The notes under the pieces are model-generated. The model ran no database searches and was not told the origin of the DNA. It saw only the letters and a program-made list of their open reading frames with translations. Made by a program: the position numbers and the translations under genes. A DNA stretch of 64,000 nucleotides from Desulfitobacterium chlororespirans DSM 11544. Its GTDB lineage: Bacteria; Bacillota; Desulfitobacteriia; Desulfitobacteriales; Desulfitobacteriaceae. The DNA is taken from contig NZ_FRDN01000006.1 of assembly GCF_900143285.1 (NCBI RefSeq), positions 248,001-312,000 of the forward strand, written 5' to 3'. This document shows, piece after piece, positions 47,596 through 53,856 of this stretch; positions within the stretch are counted from its first letter, which is position 1, and every line of letters starts with the position of its first letter.

Positions 47596-48165
47596 ATGAG
47601 CATACTTTCGGTGTTTACCGAGTCTCATAAATACAAGGCTCATTTTGATGATAAAATTGGAACCCAGAAGATGGAGGCCCGTCTGATCGATGTTCTGCAC
47701 AGTGAACGCCACCGCCCCCTGGTGATTTTATGTATTGGCACAGATCGTTCAACCGGCGATGCCCTTGGTCCGCTAATCGGTACTTACCTAAGTCAAAGAG
47801 GTTTACCTAAGCTCAGTGTTTTGGGAACTCTTGAACAGCCGGTCCATGCCACAAATTTACCGGAGTACATTAAGTATATCCAAAACTCCTATTACAATCC
47901 TTTTATTATCGCCATTGATGCTTGCCTGGGCAAGATGGACTCTGTTGGCAATATCACCCTTGCCAATGGGCCTTTAAAGCCTGGAGCAGGAGTCCACAAG
48001 GAGCTTCCCTCTGTAGGGGAAGTTCATCTCACCGGTATTGTCAATGTGGGAGGGTTCATGGAATACATGGTTTTACAGAATACCCGTCTCGGCTTGGTTT
48101 GGAAAATGGCCGAGACGATGAGTGAGCTCCTGGCCAATGCTTATATTAAAACGAGGATTTCTTAA
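47596..48165 (+). CDS. yyaC: Spore protease YyaC family protein
   Basis: A 189-residue protein of the YyaC (DUF1256) family, found in endospore formers and related to the HybD/GPR peptidase fold. Conserved blocks: VILCIGTDRSTGDALGPLIG, NPFIIAIDACLGKMDSVGNI, PSVGEVHLTGIVNVGGF. The ATG at 47596 has GGGAGGGG; the in-frame TTG at 47581 would place the site inside the gene. It is one of the few plus-strand genes left of the origin and ends in a terminator at 48223-48251. Confidence 0.92.
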   Translation: MSILSVFTESHKYKAHFDDKIGTQKMEARLIDVLHSERHRPLVILCIGTDRSTGDALGPLIGTYLSQRGLPKLSVLGTLEQPVHATNLPEYIKYIQNSYYNPFIIAIDACLGKMDSVGNITLANGPLKPGAGVHKELPSVGEVHLTGIVNVGGFMEYMVLQNTRLGLVWKMAETMSELLANAYIKTRIS

Positions 48166-48222
48166 TTCACATTGTATATTTTATATTAGGTTATTCAGCT
48201 GACATCCATAACTCAACGAGCA

Positions 48223-48251
48223 AAGAGACCGTCCCAATAAGACAGTCTCTT
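48223..48251 (+). terminator. Terminator after yyaC
   Basis: AAGAGACCGTC pairs with GACAGTCTCTT with one mismatch around a 7-nt loop, followed by CGTCATTTA. It also faces the end of the decayed minus-strand gene at 48258. Confidence 0.7.
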
Positions 48252-48257
48252 CGTCAT

Positions 48258-48532
48258 TTAGGGGATCGCTATATGGATTTCAGCTTTCAGACCCTGCCAT
48301 TCTTGGGTGGTGGCATCCGGCACGAACTTTGTCCCCAAACGCGACAACGTTGTCGCGTTTGGGGACAAACTCTATTTCCATACTCTTTCACTTCGGCTGT
48401 AACCACCGGGGAAATCAAATCATAAAGTATAGAGATAGGCCGGATATCCATTCTAAAGCCACGCACTGAATGACTTAATCCCCAAATGATTCCCTGCTCC
48501 GAGCAGCAGCCGGGAACTCTCCTTCTCCTTCT
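48258..48532 (-). pseudogene. Decayed gene interrupted at a perfect palindrome
   Basis: A minus-strand coding-like segment reads FRMDIRPISILYDLISPV then VTAEVKEYGNR, reaches the palindrome at 48328-48369, and resumes in another frame as KFVPDATTQEWQGLKAEI then HIAIP and a TAA at 48258-48260. The residues look like a real protein end but I recognise no family. No start codon with a ribosome site is visible in frame; an AAGAAGGAGAAGGAG tract lies at its upstream edge, after the stop of the 55-codon gene. The frame break coincides with the palindrome. Confidence 0.55.
48328..48369. repeat. 42-bp perfect palindrome with no spacer
   Basis: Two 21-bp halves (48328-48348 and 48349-48369) are exact reverse complements. 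Each half contains GTCCCCAAACGCGACAAC or its complement. It shares CCCAAACG...CGTTTGGG and GGGGACA with the element around 13984-14030. It sits inside a decayed gene at a frame break, consistent with insertion. Confidence 0.9.
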
Positions 48533-48700
48533 TTATTCAGAATCATGGTTTTCATCCTGAAGGGCAATGCCTTTGAGTCCGGAATAGGGCTCTCCATCCA
48601 CGAATTCTCTCTCTCCCTCCTGCTGCGCTTTTAAAAGAATATCCACGGCATCGGCGACCTGAGCCGCCAATTGAAAATACATCTTGCGATAATCCGTCAT
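48533..48700 (-). CDS. Small hypothetical protein (55 residues)
   Basis: An open frame starting MTDYRKMYFQLAAQVADAVD and ending in an acidic DENHDSE. The pattern (D/N-Y-x-K-M-Y near the start, then a helix with an alternating A/V face) resembles small Firmicutes proteins of unknown function that I have seen with similar starts; no family name can be given. AAAAGGG directly abuts the ATG at 48700, which is closer than ideal. An AAGAAGGAGAAGGAG tract overlaps its stop. It lies downstream of an imperfect 66-bp palindrome and of the candidate RNA's terminator. Confidence 0.6.
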   Translation of the reverse strand: MTDYRKMYFQLAAQVADAVDILLKAQQEGEREFVDGEPYSGLKGIALQDENHDSE

Positions 48701-48713
48701 CCCTTTTCTATAC

Positions 48714-48779
48714 CCCCTATTTTAAGCAGCGGCGAGGCTCCAGGTCATGACCCGGCCCCGACGGCTGCTTTGATAGGGG
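48714..48779. repeat. 66-bp imperfect palindrome
   Basis: CCCCTAT...AAGCAGC at the left pairs with GCTGCTT...ATAGGGG at the right, centred on GGTCATGACC (48743-48752). It lies directly upstream of the 55-codon gene and just downstream of the candidate RNA's terminator. It could be a protein-binding site or a second structured RNA. Confidence 0.6.
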
Positions 48780-48783
48780 AAAT

Positions 48784-48825
48784 TAAAAAGCGCATGCGAG
48801 GTTTTTTTCACCCTACACATGCGCT
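48784..48825 (-). terminator. Terminator of the candidate RNA
   Basis: AGCGCATG pairs with CATGCGCT, with an inner AGG/CCU, and is followed on the minus strand by TTTTTAATT. Confidence 0.8.
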
Positions 48826-49185
48826 ATGCTTCGTTATCTGCTGGATCCTAAATACCCAACCCTACTCAACCGGAAGCAAACCGGCTGTGAACAGAAAAGC
48901 GGTCCGCATAACCGGGTACGCGAACAATCCCTTTCCGTTGCCTGGGTCAGGAATAGGCTGAATCTCCTGCTGCGTGAAGCCGCACAGTCTGCTTCCTGCC
49001 AACATCCCACTATACCCGCCTCACCCCCAGCACAGGCATCCTGCTTGTGCGGAAACGGGCAGCGTTGTATAATAAGAATGTCGTCGTGGACAGCTGGACT
49101 GTTACGTGTAGGTGCCTGTACACCTGCTCGTGCCTGGAAGTGCGTCAACACTTTCAGGTCACGGCGACTTTTTAATTTCCACCTA
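48784..49185 (-). ncRNA. Candidate structured non-coding RNA, about 400 nt
   Basis: A minus-strand promoter (TTGCAA-N16-TATAAT, 49192-49219) and a terminator with a T-run (48784-48825) bracket about 400 bp with no credible protein. The interval is rich in stems: 49129-49163 (CGTGCCTGGAAGTG with CACTTTCAGGTCACG), AGGTG/CACCT, GAAGC/GCTTC, GCCT/AGGC and AGCCGG/CCGGTT. It does not show the conserved motifs of tmRNA, RNase P RNA or the SRP RNA tip. A known clostridial RNA family such as the raiA motif is possible but I could not confirm it. Confidence 0.5.
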
Positions 49186-49191
49186 ATAATA

Positions 49192-49219
49192 ATTATAGCT
49201 TGTTTGAAGGGAATTGCAA
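49192..49219 (-). promoter_or_regulatory. Promoter of the candidate RNA
   Basis: On the minus strand TTGCAA (49214-49219) and TATAAT (49192-49197) are 16 bp apart. The -10 is a perfect consensus. Transcription would start near 49185. Confidence 0.55.
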
Positions 49220-49322
49220 GGTGTGGGCAAGGGTAATTTTGGCAGAGTATTCTCAGGCTGCTTTTTTGGGGGGAACTTTCAAGTATACAGTTGAACTGTT
49301 AATAATGAGAACTATTAAAAAT

Positions 49323-49362
49323 GGGGTTGTCGCACTGCTCACCAACGCTTTGCGACAACCCC
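49323..49362. terminator. Bidirectional terminator after the DUF4446 gene
   Basis: GGGGTTGTCGCA pairs with TGCGACAACCCC around a 16-nt loop. It is followed by TTCTTTATTT on the plus strand and ATTTTTAATAG on the minus strand, 43 bp past the DUF4446 stop. Confidence 0.85.
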
Positions 49363-49405
49363 TTCTTTATTTAAATATCACTATAGGCTTTAATTCATAT
49401 TGTCC

Positions 49406-49906
49406 TTAAATCTTGATCGTTTCCTTGGCTTTTCCTATGGCTGCCTTTTCTTCCTGAGATAGATGATAACTGGATTCGCCATGGCTTATCGGTTTAGCAT
49501 AGACTCTTGATTCCTCGCGATTATTAATCGATGAAAGAACGACACCGTCTCCCTGTTGATTAAGCAATGCTAAGGCAAAACTCAGGTCGCTTCCCATATT
49601 GTCAAAGGCGTTGAACCTCACCAACTCAGCTCTATCGATAGAAGAACGGAGCTTAAGCTCTACTTGGTCCATTCTCTTTTCCATCTTTTCCACATTGTCC
49701 TTAATATGGTTAACCCCGCTTATATATTCTTTAAGCTGTTGGTCCAGTGAGCTCCCATCAAGAAAGGTTTGCAGGGCGAGATAGGATTTTTGAAACCCCT
49801 TCAGGCGATTCTGCAAAATAACAATCCAAATAAATTCGACGATACATAATACAGCCACCAAAGCAATCGCCCAGTAGGATAAGGGCATTATTTCTTCCAG
49901 ATTCAT
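49406..49906 (-). CDS. DUF4446 family protein
   Basis: A 166-residue protein with one N-terminal membrane helix (WAIALVAVLCIVEFIWIVIL), a coiled coil (about 55-95, INHIKDNVEK-like) and a C-terminal domain containing VRFNAFDNMGSDLSFALALL, the DUF4446 hallmark. It is usually found next to parB in Firmicutes, as here, and may have a role in chromosome or envelope organisation; no function is proven. The ATG at 49906 has GAGGAGG. Confidence 0.9.
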   Translation of the reverse strand: MNLEEIMPLSYWAIALVAVLCIVEFIWIVILQNRLKGFQKSYLALQTFLDGSSLDQQLKEYISGVNHIKDNVEKMEKRMDQVELKLRSSIDRAELVRFNAFDNMGSDLSFALALLNQQGDGVVLSSINNREESRVYAKPISHGESSYHLSQEEKAAIGKAKETIKI

Positions 49907-49934
49907 AATATCCTCCTCAATCCATTTTTAACGG

Positions 49935-50624
49935 CTAAGCCATCTGCGCTAGCAGCATAGTGATGGGTACCGCAATAAATATTGCCGGCAGTAGATTTCC
50001 TACCTTTATTTCTTTAATCTCCAGTATGTTCAGACCAATTCCAACAATGAGTAATCCACCCGTAGCGCTCATCTCCGCTATAACGGGATCGGAAAGAAAT
50101 CCTTGCAGGAGTGCAGCGGAGATTGTTATCCCGCCTTGATAAAGAAAGACAGGAACGGCGGAAACCAAGACACCGATCCCCATGGATGAAGCCAAGACAA
50201 TGGAGGTAATACCATCCAGCATGGATTTGGCATAGAGTGTGTCATGGACTCCTTTAAGTCCACTTTCCAGAGCCCCCATGATAGCCATGGCCCCCACACA
50301 AAACATTAAGCTTGAGGAAACAAATCCTTTGGTGAAATTGCCATTTCCTCCTTTAGCAAATTTACTTTCCAGCCATTTCCCCAGCTGCTGAAGCTTATCC
50401 TCAATATCAATCCATTCGCCGATTATTCCTCCTAAAACCAAGCTCCCTATAACCACCAGCGGGTTATTGGTTGTCAAAGCCATCCTTAAACCAATGAGAA
50501 TAACCGCCAGCCCTATCCCTTGGATCACTGTTCTTTTTATTTTTTCAGGCAGGGCTTTACCGAAAAGTATACCCACCAAGGCTCCGCCAATGATCGCTAA
50601 CGAATTCACAATTGTACCCAGCAC
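49935..50624 (-). CDS. DUF554 family membrane protein (YdfK-like)
   Basis: A 229-residue protein with six or seven membrane helices and the family start GTIVNSLAIIGGALVGILFG, plus FVSSSLMFCVGAMAIMGALE and SKMLDGI-type loop. It is thought to be a transporter, substrate unknown. The GTG at 50624 has GAAGGTG upstream. It lies between DUF4446 and the parS sites. Confidence 0.88.
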   Translation of the reverse strand: MLGTIVNSLAIIGGALVGILFGKALPEKIKRTVIQGIGLAVILIGLRMALTTNNPLVVIGSLVLGGIIGEWIDIEDKLQQLGKWLESKFAKGGNGNFTKGFVSSSLMFCVGAMAIMGALESGLKGVHDTLYAKSMLDGITSIVLASSMGIGVLVSAVPVFLYQGGITISAALLQGFLSDPVIAEMSATGGLLIVGIGLNILEIKEIKVGNLLPAIFIAVPITMLLAQMA

Positions 50625-50637
50625 ATTTTCACCTTCA

Positions 50638-50727
50638 TCACTGTTCCACGTGGAACAATTTTTTCAACTCAACCCCGCAGTTCATTTCGCGCAATATTGT
50701 TTCCTGTTTCTGAATTTGCTTATCCAT
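50638..50727 (-). CDS. Possible 29-residue ORF ending through parS
   Basis: An ATG at 50727 with GGGAG about 9 nt upstream opens a 29-codon frame beginning MDKQIQKQETILREMNCG. Its last codons, encoding LFHVEQ, are read directly through the parS site at 50642-50657. It is translated, if at all, just before the DUF554 gene. It may be a leader peptide or chance. Confidence 0.35.
   Translation of the reverse strand: MDKQIQKQETILREMNCGVELKKLFHVEQ
50642..50657. other. parS site 1 (ParB binding)
   Basis: TGTTCCACGTGGAACA, a perfect 16-bp palindrome, two changes from the Bacillus parS TGTTTCACGTGAAACA. It is one of three identical sites within 470 bp beside parB. Confidence 0.95.
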
Positions 50728-50808
50728 GTAAAGCAACTCCCATATACCCGCAGCATTATCGAATCAGTTACTATTATTTATCATTGAACTCGGCTCAGTT
50801 AATATAAG

Positions 50809-50824
50809 TGTTCCACGTGGAACA
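50809..50824. other. parS site 2 (ParB binding)
   Basis: TGTTCCACGTGGAACA, identical to sites 1 and 3. Confidence 0.95.
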
Positions 50825-51031
50825 ACAAACCATTTTAATCTAGTTCCTGAGCACAAGGGGGTCTCAAATAAACATTACATGGATTATAGCTTACAAAAAC
50901 CTAGAAATCAATACTCATTCCCCCGAAGTCTCTTTATCAAATACAGTTAATATCTACCCTTGAGGATTTTGACAAGGGTAAAGAAACCCCCGTAAACACT
51001 GCTTTCGCACTTATTGCTTTAAGCCTATGCT

Positions 51032-51084
51032 TGCAAATGAGGCGAAATCGCTGGTTGCACTTAGCTTATACTGTCTGATAGTGC
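51032..51084. repeat. Dispersed intergenic repeat, copy 2 (shorter)
   Basis: Contains GCAAATGAGGCGAAATCG then CTGGTTGCACTTAGCTTATA. Compared with copies 1 and 3 the TGCTTAGAAAGTATA block is missing. TGCACT/AGTGCA can pair around it. Confidence 0.65.
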
Positions 51085-51093
51085 AAAAGAAAA

Positions 51094-51109
51094 TGTTCCA
51101 CGTGGAACA
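51094..51109. other. parS site 3 (ParB binding)
   Basis: TGTTCCACGTGGAACA, 4 bp from the parB stop codon. Confidence 0.95.
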
Positions 51110-51112
51110 TTT

Positions 51113-51964
51113 CTAATCAACTTTGATATTCCATATCTCCAAAAGACGATTAAACTCATCTTCAGAAAAATACTCAATTTCAATCTTGCCTCTACCAGCA
51201 TCTCCTTTAACCTTTACCTTCGTTTGAAATGAAGACCGCAATTGATCCTCAATCTGAGTGAATAGGAATGAATTCTTCGTTTTAGCTTTTTTAGGAGTCA
51301 CGTGCTGCTCAGTATATTTTAAAATCAGACTTTCTAAGTCTCTCACCGGTAAGCTTTCTTTCGCTACCTTCTGGGCCAAAAGGACTTGCAGGGATGAATC
51401 CTTGATCGCCAAGAGAACTTTAGCATGACCAAGACTCAATTTACCTTCCTGAATTAAATGGAGCACCGGATCCGGCAATTGAATGATACGGAGAAGATTA
51501 GCCACCGTCGGGCGTCCTTTTCCGACTCTTTCGGCAACCTGTTCCTGAGTTAGTTCATACTCTTTGATGAGGCGGGCATAAGCCAAGCCTTCTTCAACTG
51601 GTGAAAGGTCCGACCTTTGGATGTTTTCAATCAAAGCCTTTTCAGCCAACTCCTGCTCACTTCCCGTTTTAATAAGGCAGGGAATTTTAGCAAGTCCGGC
51701 CAAAATGGCGGCACGATAACGTCTTTCACCGGCAACAATAATATATTCTTCATCTTTAAGTTGAACTAAAATGGGCTGAAGCAAGCCATGTGTCTTTAAA
51801 GAAGCTGCTAACTCTTCCAAACTTTCCTGGTTAAAACTCCTCCTTGGCTGATCGGGATTAAGACGTATTTTATCCAACTCAATTTCATGAACTGAGGCTT
51901 CATTGCTCACAGGTTCGGCACCAATCAATGCTTCCAGGCCACGACCTAAAGCTTTTTTAGACAC
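51113..51964 (-). CDS. parB: Chromosome-partitioning protein ParB (Spo0J)
   Basis: A 283-residue ParB/Spo0J CTP-dependent clamp. N-terminal: LGRGLEALIG, then IRLNPDQPRRSFNQESLEEL, and the CTP-binding VAGERRYRAAILAGL with a downstream ENIQRSDLSPVEEGLAY. The HTH is in LTQEQVAERVGKGRPTVANL. It loads on the parS sites immediately downstream. The GTG at 51964 overlaps the parA stop by 8 bp, with GAGGAGG upstream, so the pair is translationally coupled. Confidence 0.97.
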   Translation of the reverse strand: MSKKALGRGLEALIGAEPVSNEASVHEIELDKIRLNPDQPRRSFNQESLEELAASLKTHGLLQPILVQLKDEEYIIVAGERRYRAAILAGLAKIPCLIKTGSEQELAEKALIENIQRSDLSPVEEGLAYARLIKEYELTQEQVAERVGKGRPTVANLLRIIQLPDPVLHLIQEGKLSLGHAKVLLAIKDSSLQVLLAQKVAKESLPVRDLESLILKYTEQHVTPKKAKTKNSFLFTQIEDQLRSSFQTKVKVKGDAGRGKIEIEYFSEDEFNRLLEIWNIKVD

Positions 51965-52718
51965 GCTGCAATACCTCCTCTGCTAAATCGCGATAAACCT
52001 CTGCGCCCCGTGAACGATCATCATACAGGACAATTGGTTTGCCATGGCTTGGAGCTTCTCCTAGCCGCACATTCCTCGGTACAATAGTCGAGAACACTTT
52101 ACTTTTAAAGTACTTTTTAACTTCATCAACCACTTGGATACCTAAATTGGTCCGGGCATCAAACATAGTCAGCAGCGCACCCAAGATATTTAAACGAGGA
52201 TTTAAGCGTCCTTTTACCCTTTGAATCGTATCCATCAACAAACTAAGGCCTTCCAGAGCATAATACTCACACTGAACGGGAATAAGGACATCCGTTGCGG
52301 CAGTTAAAGCATTGAGAGTAAGCAAACCCAGAGAGGGAGGACAATCAATAATAATAAAATCATAGTCATCCTTAATGTTCATGAGAGCTGAAGCAAGTTT
52401 GCCTTCTCTTTGCTCCAGTCCAACCAGCTCAATCTCAGCACCGGCAAGTTCGATTTGAGCGGGTGCAATAAATAGTCCAGTTAACTCTGTCTGTTTTATA
52501 ATTCTGTCGATGGGCACTTCGTTAATAAGTACATCATAAATACTATTCTTCAACTTACTTTTAATTACACCACAACCGCTTGTCGCATTTCCTTGGGGAT
52601 CCAGATCTAGGAGCAGCACCTTTTTTCCCTGTTCAACAAGGCAGGCACTTAAATTAACGGCTGTAGTCGTCTTGGCTACTCCACCTTTTTGATTGGCAAT
52701 TGCAATAATATTAGCCAA
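51957..52718 (-). CDS. parA: Chromosome-partitioning ATPase ParA (Soj)
   Basis: A 253-residue Walker-type ATPase with deviant Walker A KGGVAKTTTAVNLSA, and DYDFIIIDCPPSLGLLTLNA. It works with ParB to move origins and regulates DnaA in Bacillus. I chose the TTG at 52718, which gives the family start LANIIAIANQKGG and has AAGGAGGAG 8 nt upstream; a longer frame to 52775 runs into the repeat-rich promoter. Confidence 0.96.
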   Translation of the reverse strand: MANIIAIANQKGGVAKTTTAVNLSACLVEQGKKVLLLDLDPQGNATSGCGVIKSKLKNSIYDVLINEVPIDRIIKQTELTGLFIAPAQIELAGAEIELVGLEQREGKLASALMNIKDDYDFIIIDCPPSLGLLTLNALTAATDVLIPVQCEYYALEGLSLLMDTIQRVKGRLNPRLNILGALLTMFDARTNLGIQVVDEVKKYFKSKVFSTIVPRNVRLGEAPSHGKPIVLYDDRSRGAEVYRDLAEEVLQRV

Positions 52719-52763
52719 AGTGTGACTCCTCCTTCTCAACACTGCAAGGCTGAATTTCAGACA

Positions 52764-52829
52764 TACTGTAGTCAATAGTTTATTATCAATTGACTATAGT
52801 GGATAACTCACCGTCTATTGACTATAGTA
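52764..52829. promoter_or_regulatory. Three TATTGACTATAGT-like repeats and a DnaA-box-like site before parA
   Basis: One inverted copy (TACTGTAGTCAATA, 52764-52777) and two direct copies (52788-52800 and 52816-52829). Between the direct copies AGTGGATAA (52798-52806) is TTATCCACT on the minus strand, 8 of 9 to the DnaA box. This is probably the parAB operator/promoter. Confidence 0.55.
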
Positions 52830-52890
52830 TCAAATCACACCCGATAAAACTAGGGATTTCGTCGGAAAAGCAAAGGAAAATAGATAATAA

Positions 52891-52970
52891 AGAAAACCAG
52901 GCTCGCAAATGAAACGGAGCCCTGGTTGCCCTTATGCTTAGAAAGTATAGTGCACAAGCTTATACTTGCT
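52891..52970. repeat. Dispersed intergenic repeat, copy 3
   Basis: GCAAATGAAACGGAG, then CTGGTTGCCCTTATGCTTAG and AAAGTATAGTGCACAAGC, followed by TATACTT. Closest to copy 1. An internal ACCAGGCTC/GAGCCCTGGT pairing gives a stem. Confidence 0.7.
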
Positions 52971-53075
52971 GCTCTGAAAAATAATGCCTCGTAAACTACG
53001 CGACCCACACTAAATTTTCGATTCATCAGTGGTGCAGCTAAGCTGCATGGAAATCTGATCGTTGAAAGAAAAAAG

Positions 53076-53093
53076 AGCGCCCAAAGGCGCTTC
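53076..53093 (-). terminator. Terminator after rsmG
   Basis: GAGCGCC pairs with GGCGCTT around a 4-nt loop, followed on the minus strand by CTTTTTTCTTTC. It lies 43 bp past the rsmG stop. Confidence 0.85.
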
Positions 53094-53136
53094 TCTCAAA
53101 AATCATCAGCAAAATCATTGCCAGTCAATTCTATCG

Positions 53137-53856
53137 CTACAGCAAGGGCTTCTTCGCTGGAGTACCAGCCTTGCGGGGATAAGCAGGGGGAGTTGGTGAA
53201 GTTTTCTCCACCAGGATAATGGCCCGGTGCTCGGCTTCGGCTCCCAGGTTAAAGAATTTAATTTCTTTGATCTCAGCCCCTAAGACCGTCAAAGCCTTTT
53301 GTGACTCCATAGCCTCCTCCTGAGCTTTGGATCCCTTTGCTGCCAAAAAGTACCCGCCTTTTTTAAGCAGAGGGACAGCATACTCCAGCAACACAGGCAG
53401 GCGGGCAACTGCCCGGGATGTAACGCAATCAAAGGTTTCCCGGTAATGGGAGTCCCTGGCAAAATCTTCCGCTCTGGCGTGTACTGTTTTGACCTTTGCT
53501 AATTTCAATTCTTTAATAACACTTTCTAAAAAGTCCAAGCGCTTTGCCAAAGAGTCCACCAGATAAATCTCAAGTTCAGGCAAAAGAATTTTTAGAGGAA
53601 TTCCGGGAAACCCAGCCCCTGTTCCAATATCGGCAAGCTTGTTGCCCCGAACTAAAGAAACCAAAGTAAGTGAATCCACAAAATGTTTCAGAATTATTTC
53701 TTCGAGTTCCGTAATACTTGTTAAATTGACTTTTTCATTCCATTCAACTAATCGATCTGCATAAATAGAAAACTTTTCAAGCTGATCCGCACTCAGTTCA
53801 ATATTCAATCGTTCGCGGGTTAATCTGCCCAGAAGCTCTTTATGCTCAGGTAGCAT
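53137..53856 (-). CDS. rsmG: 16S rRNA (guanine-527 N7)-methyltransferase RsmG
   Basis: A 239-residue SAM methyltransferase that modifies G527 of 16S rRNA; loss gives low-level streptomycin resistance in other species. Motif ADIGTGAGFPGIPLKIL and ALTVLGAEIKEIKFFNL are typical. The last about 15 residues (PPAYPRKAGTPAKKPLL) are a Pro/Lys-rich tail. The ATG at 53856 overlaps the mnmG stop by 11 bp. Confidence 0.96.
   Translation of the reverse strand: MLPEHKELLGRLTRERLNIELSADQLEKFSIYADRLVEWNEKVNLTSITELEEIILKHFVDSLTLVSLVRGNKLADIGTGAGFPGIPLKILLPELEIYLVDSLAKRLDFLESVIKELKLAKVKTVHARAEDFARDSHYRETFDCVTSRAVARLPVLLEYAVPLLKKGGYFLAAKGSKAQEEAMESQKALTVLGAEIKEIKFFNLGAEAEHRAIILVEKTSPTPPAYPRKAGTPAKKPLL

Larger units (their letters stand above)
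50728..51112. other. 385-bp centromere-like region downstream of parB
   Basis: It holds parS sites 2 and 3 and copy 2 of the dispersed repeat. I see no further gene. Confidence 0.75.
52719..53075. other. 357-bp parA upstream region with repeats
   Basis: Contains three copies of TATTGACTATAGT-like sequence, a DnaA-box-like sequence and copy 3 of the dispersed repeat. No gene seen. Confidence 0.7.

Noticed and set aside
48671-48961. 96-codon plus-strand frame
   Set aside because: Runs through two palindromes and a terminator; no ribosome site or family pattern.
48834-49151. 105-codon minus-strand frame
   Set aside because: It lies within the stem-rich candidate RNA, has low-complexity Cys/Arg-rich content and no ribosome site.
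48784-49185. Retron or group II intron
   Set aside because: No reverse transcriptase nearby and no domain V-like sequence.
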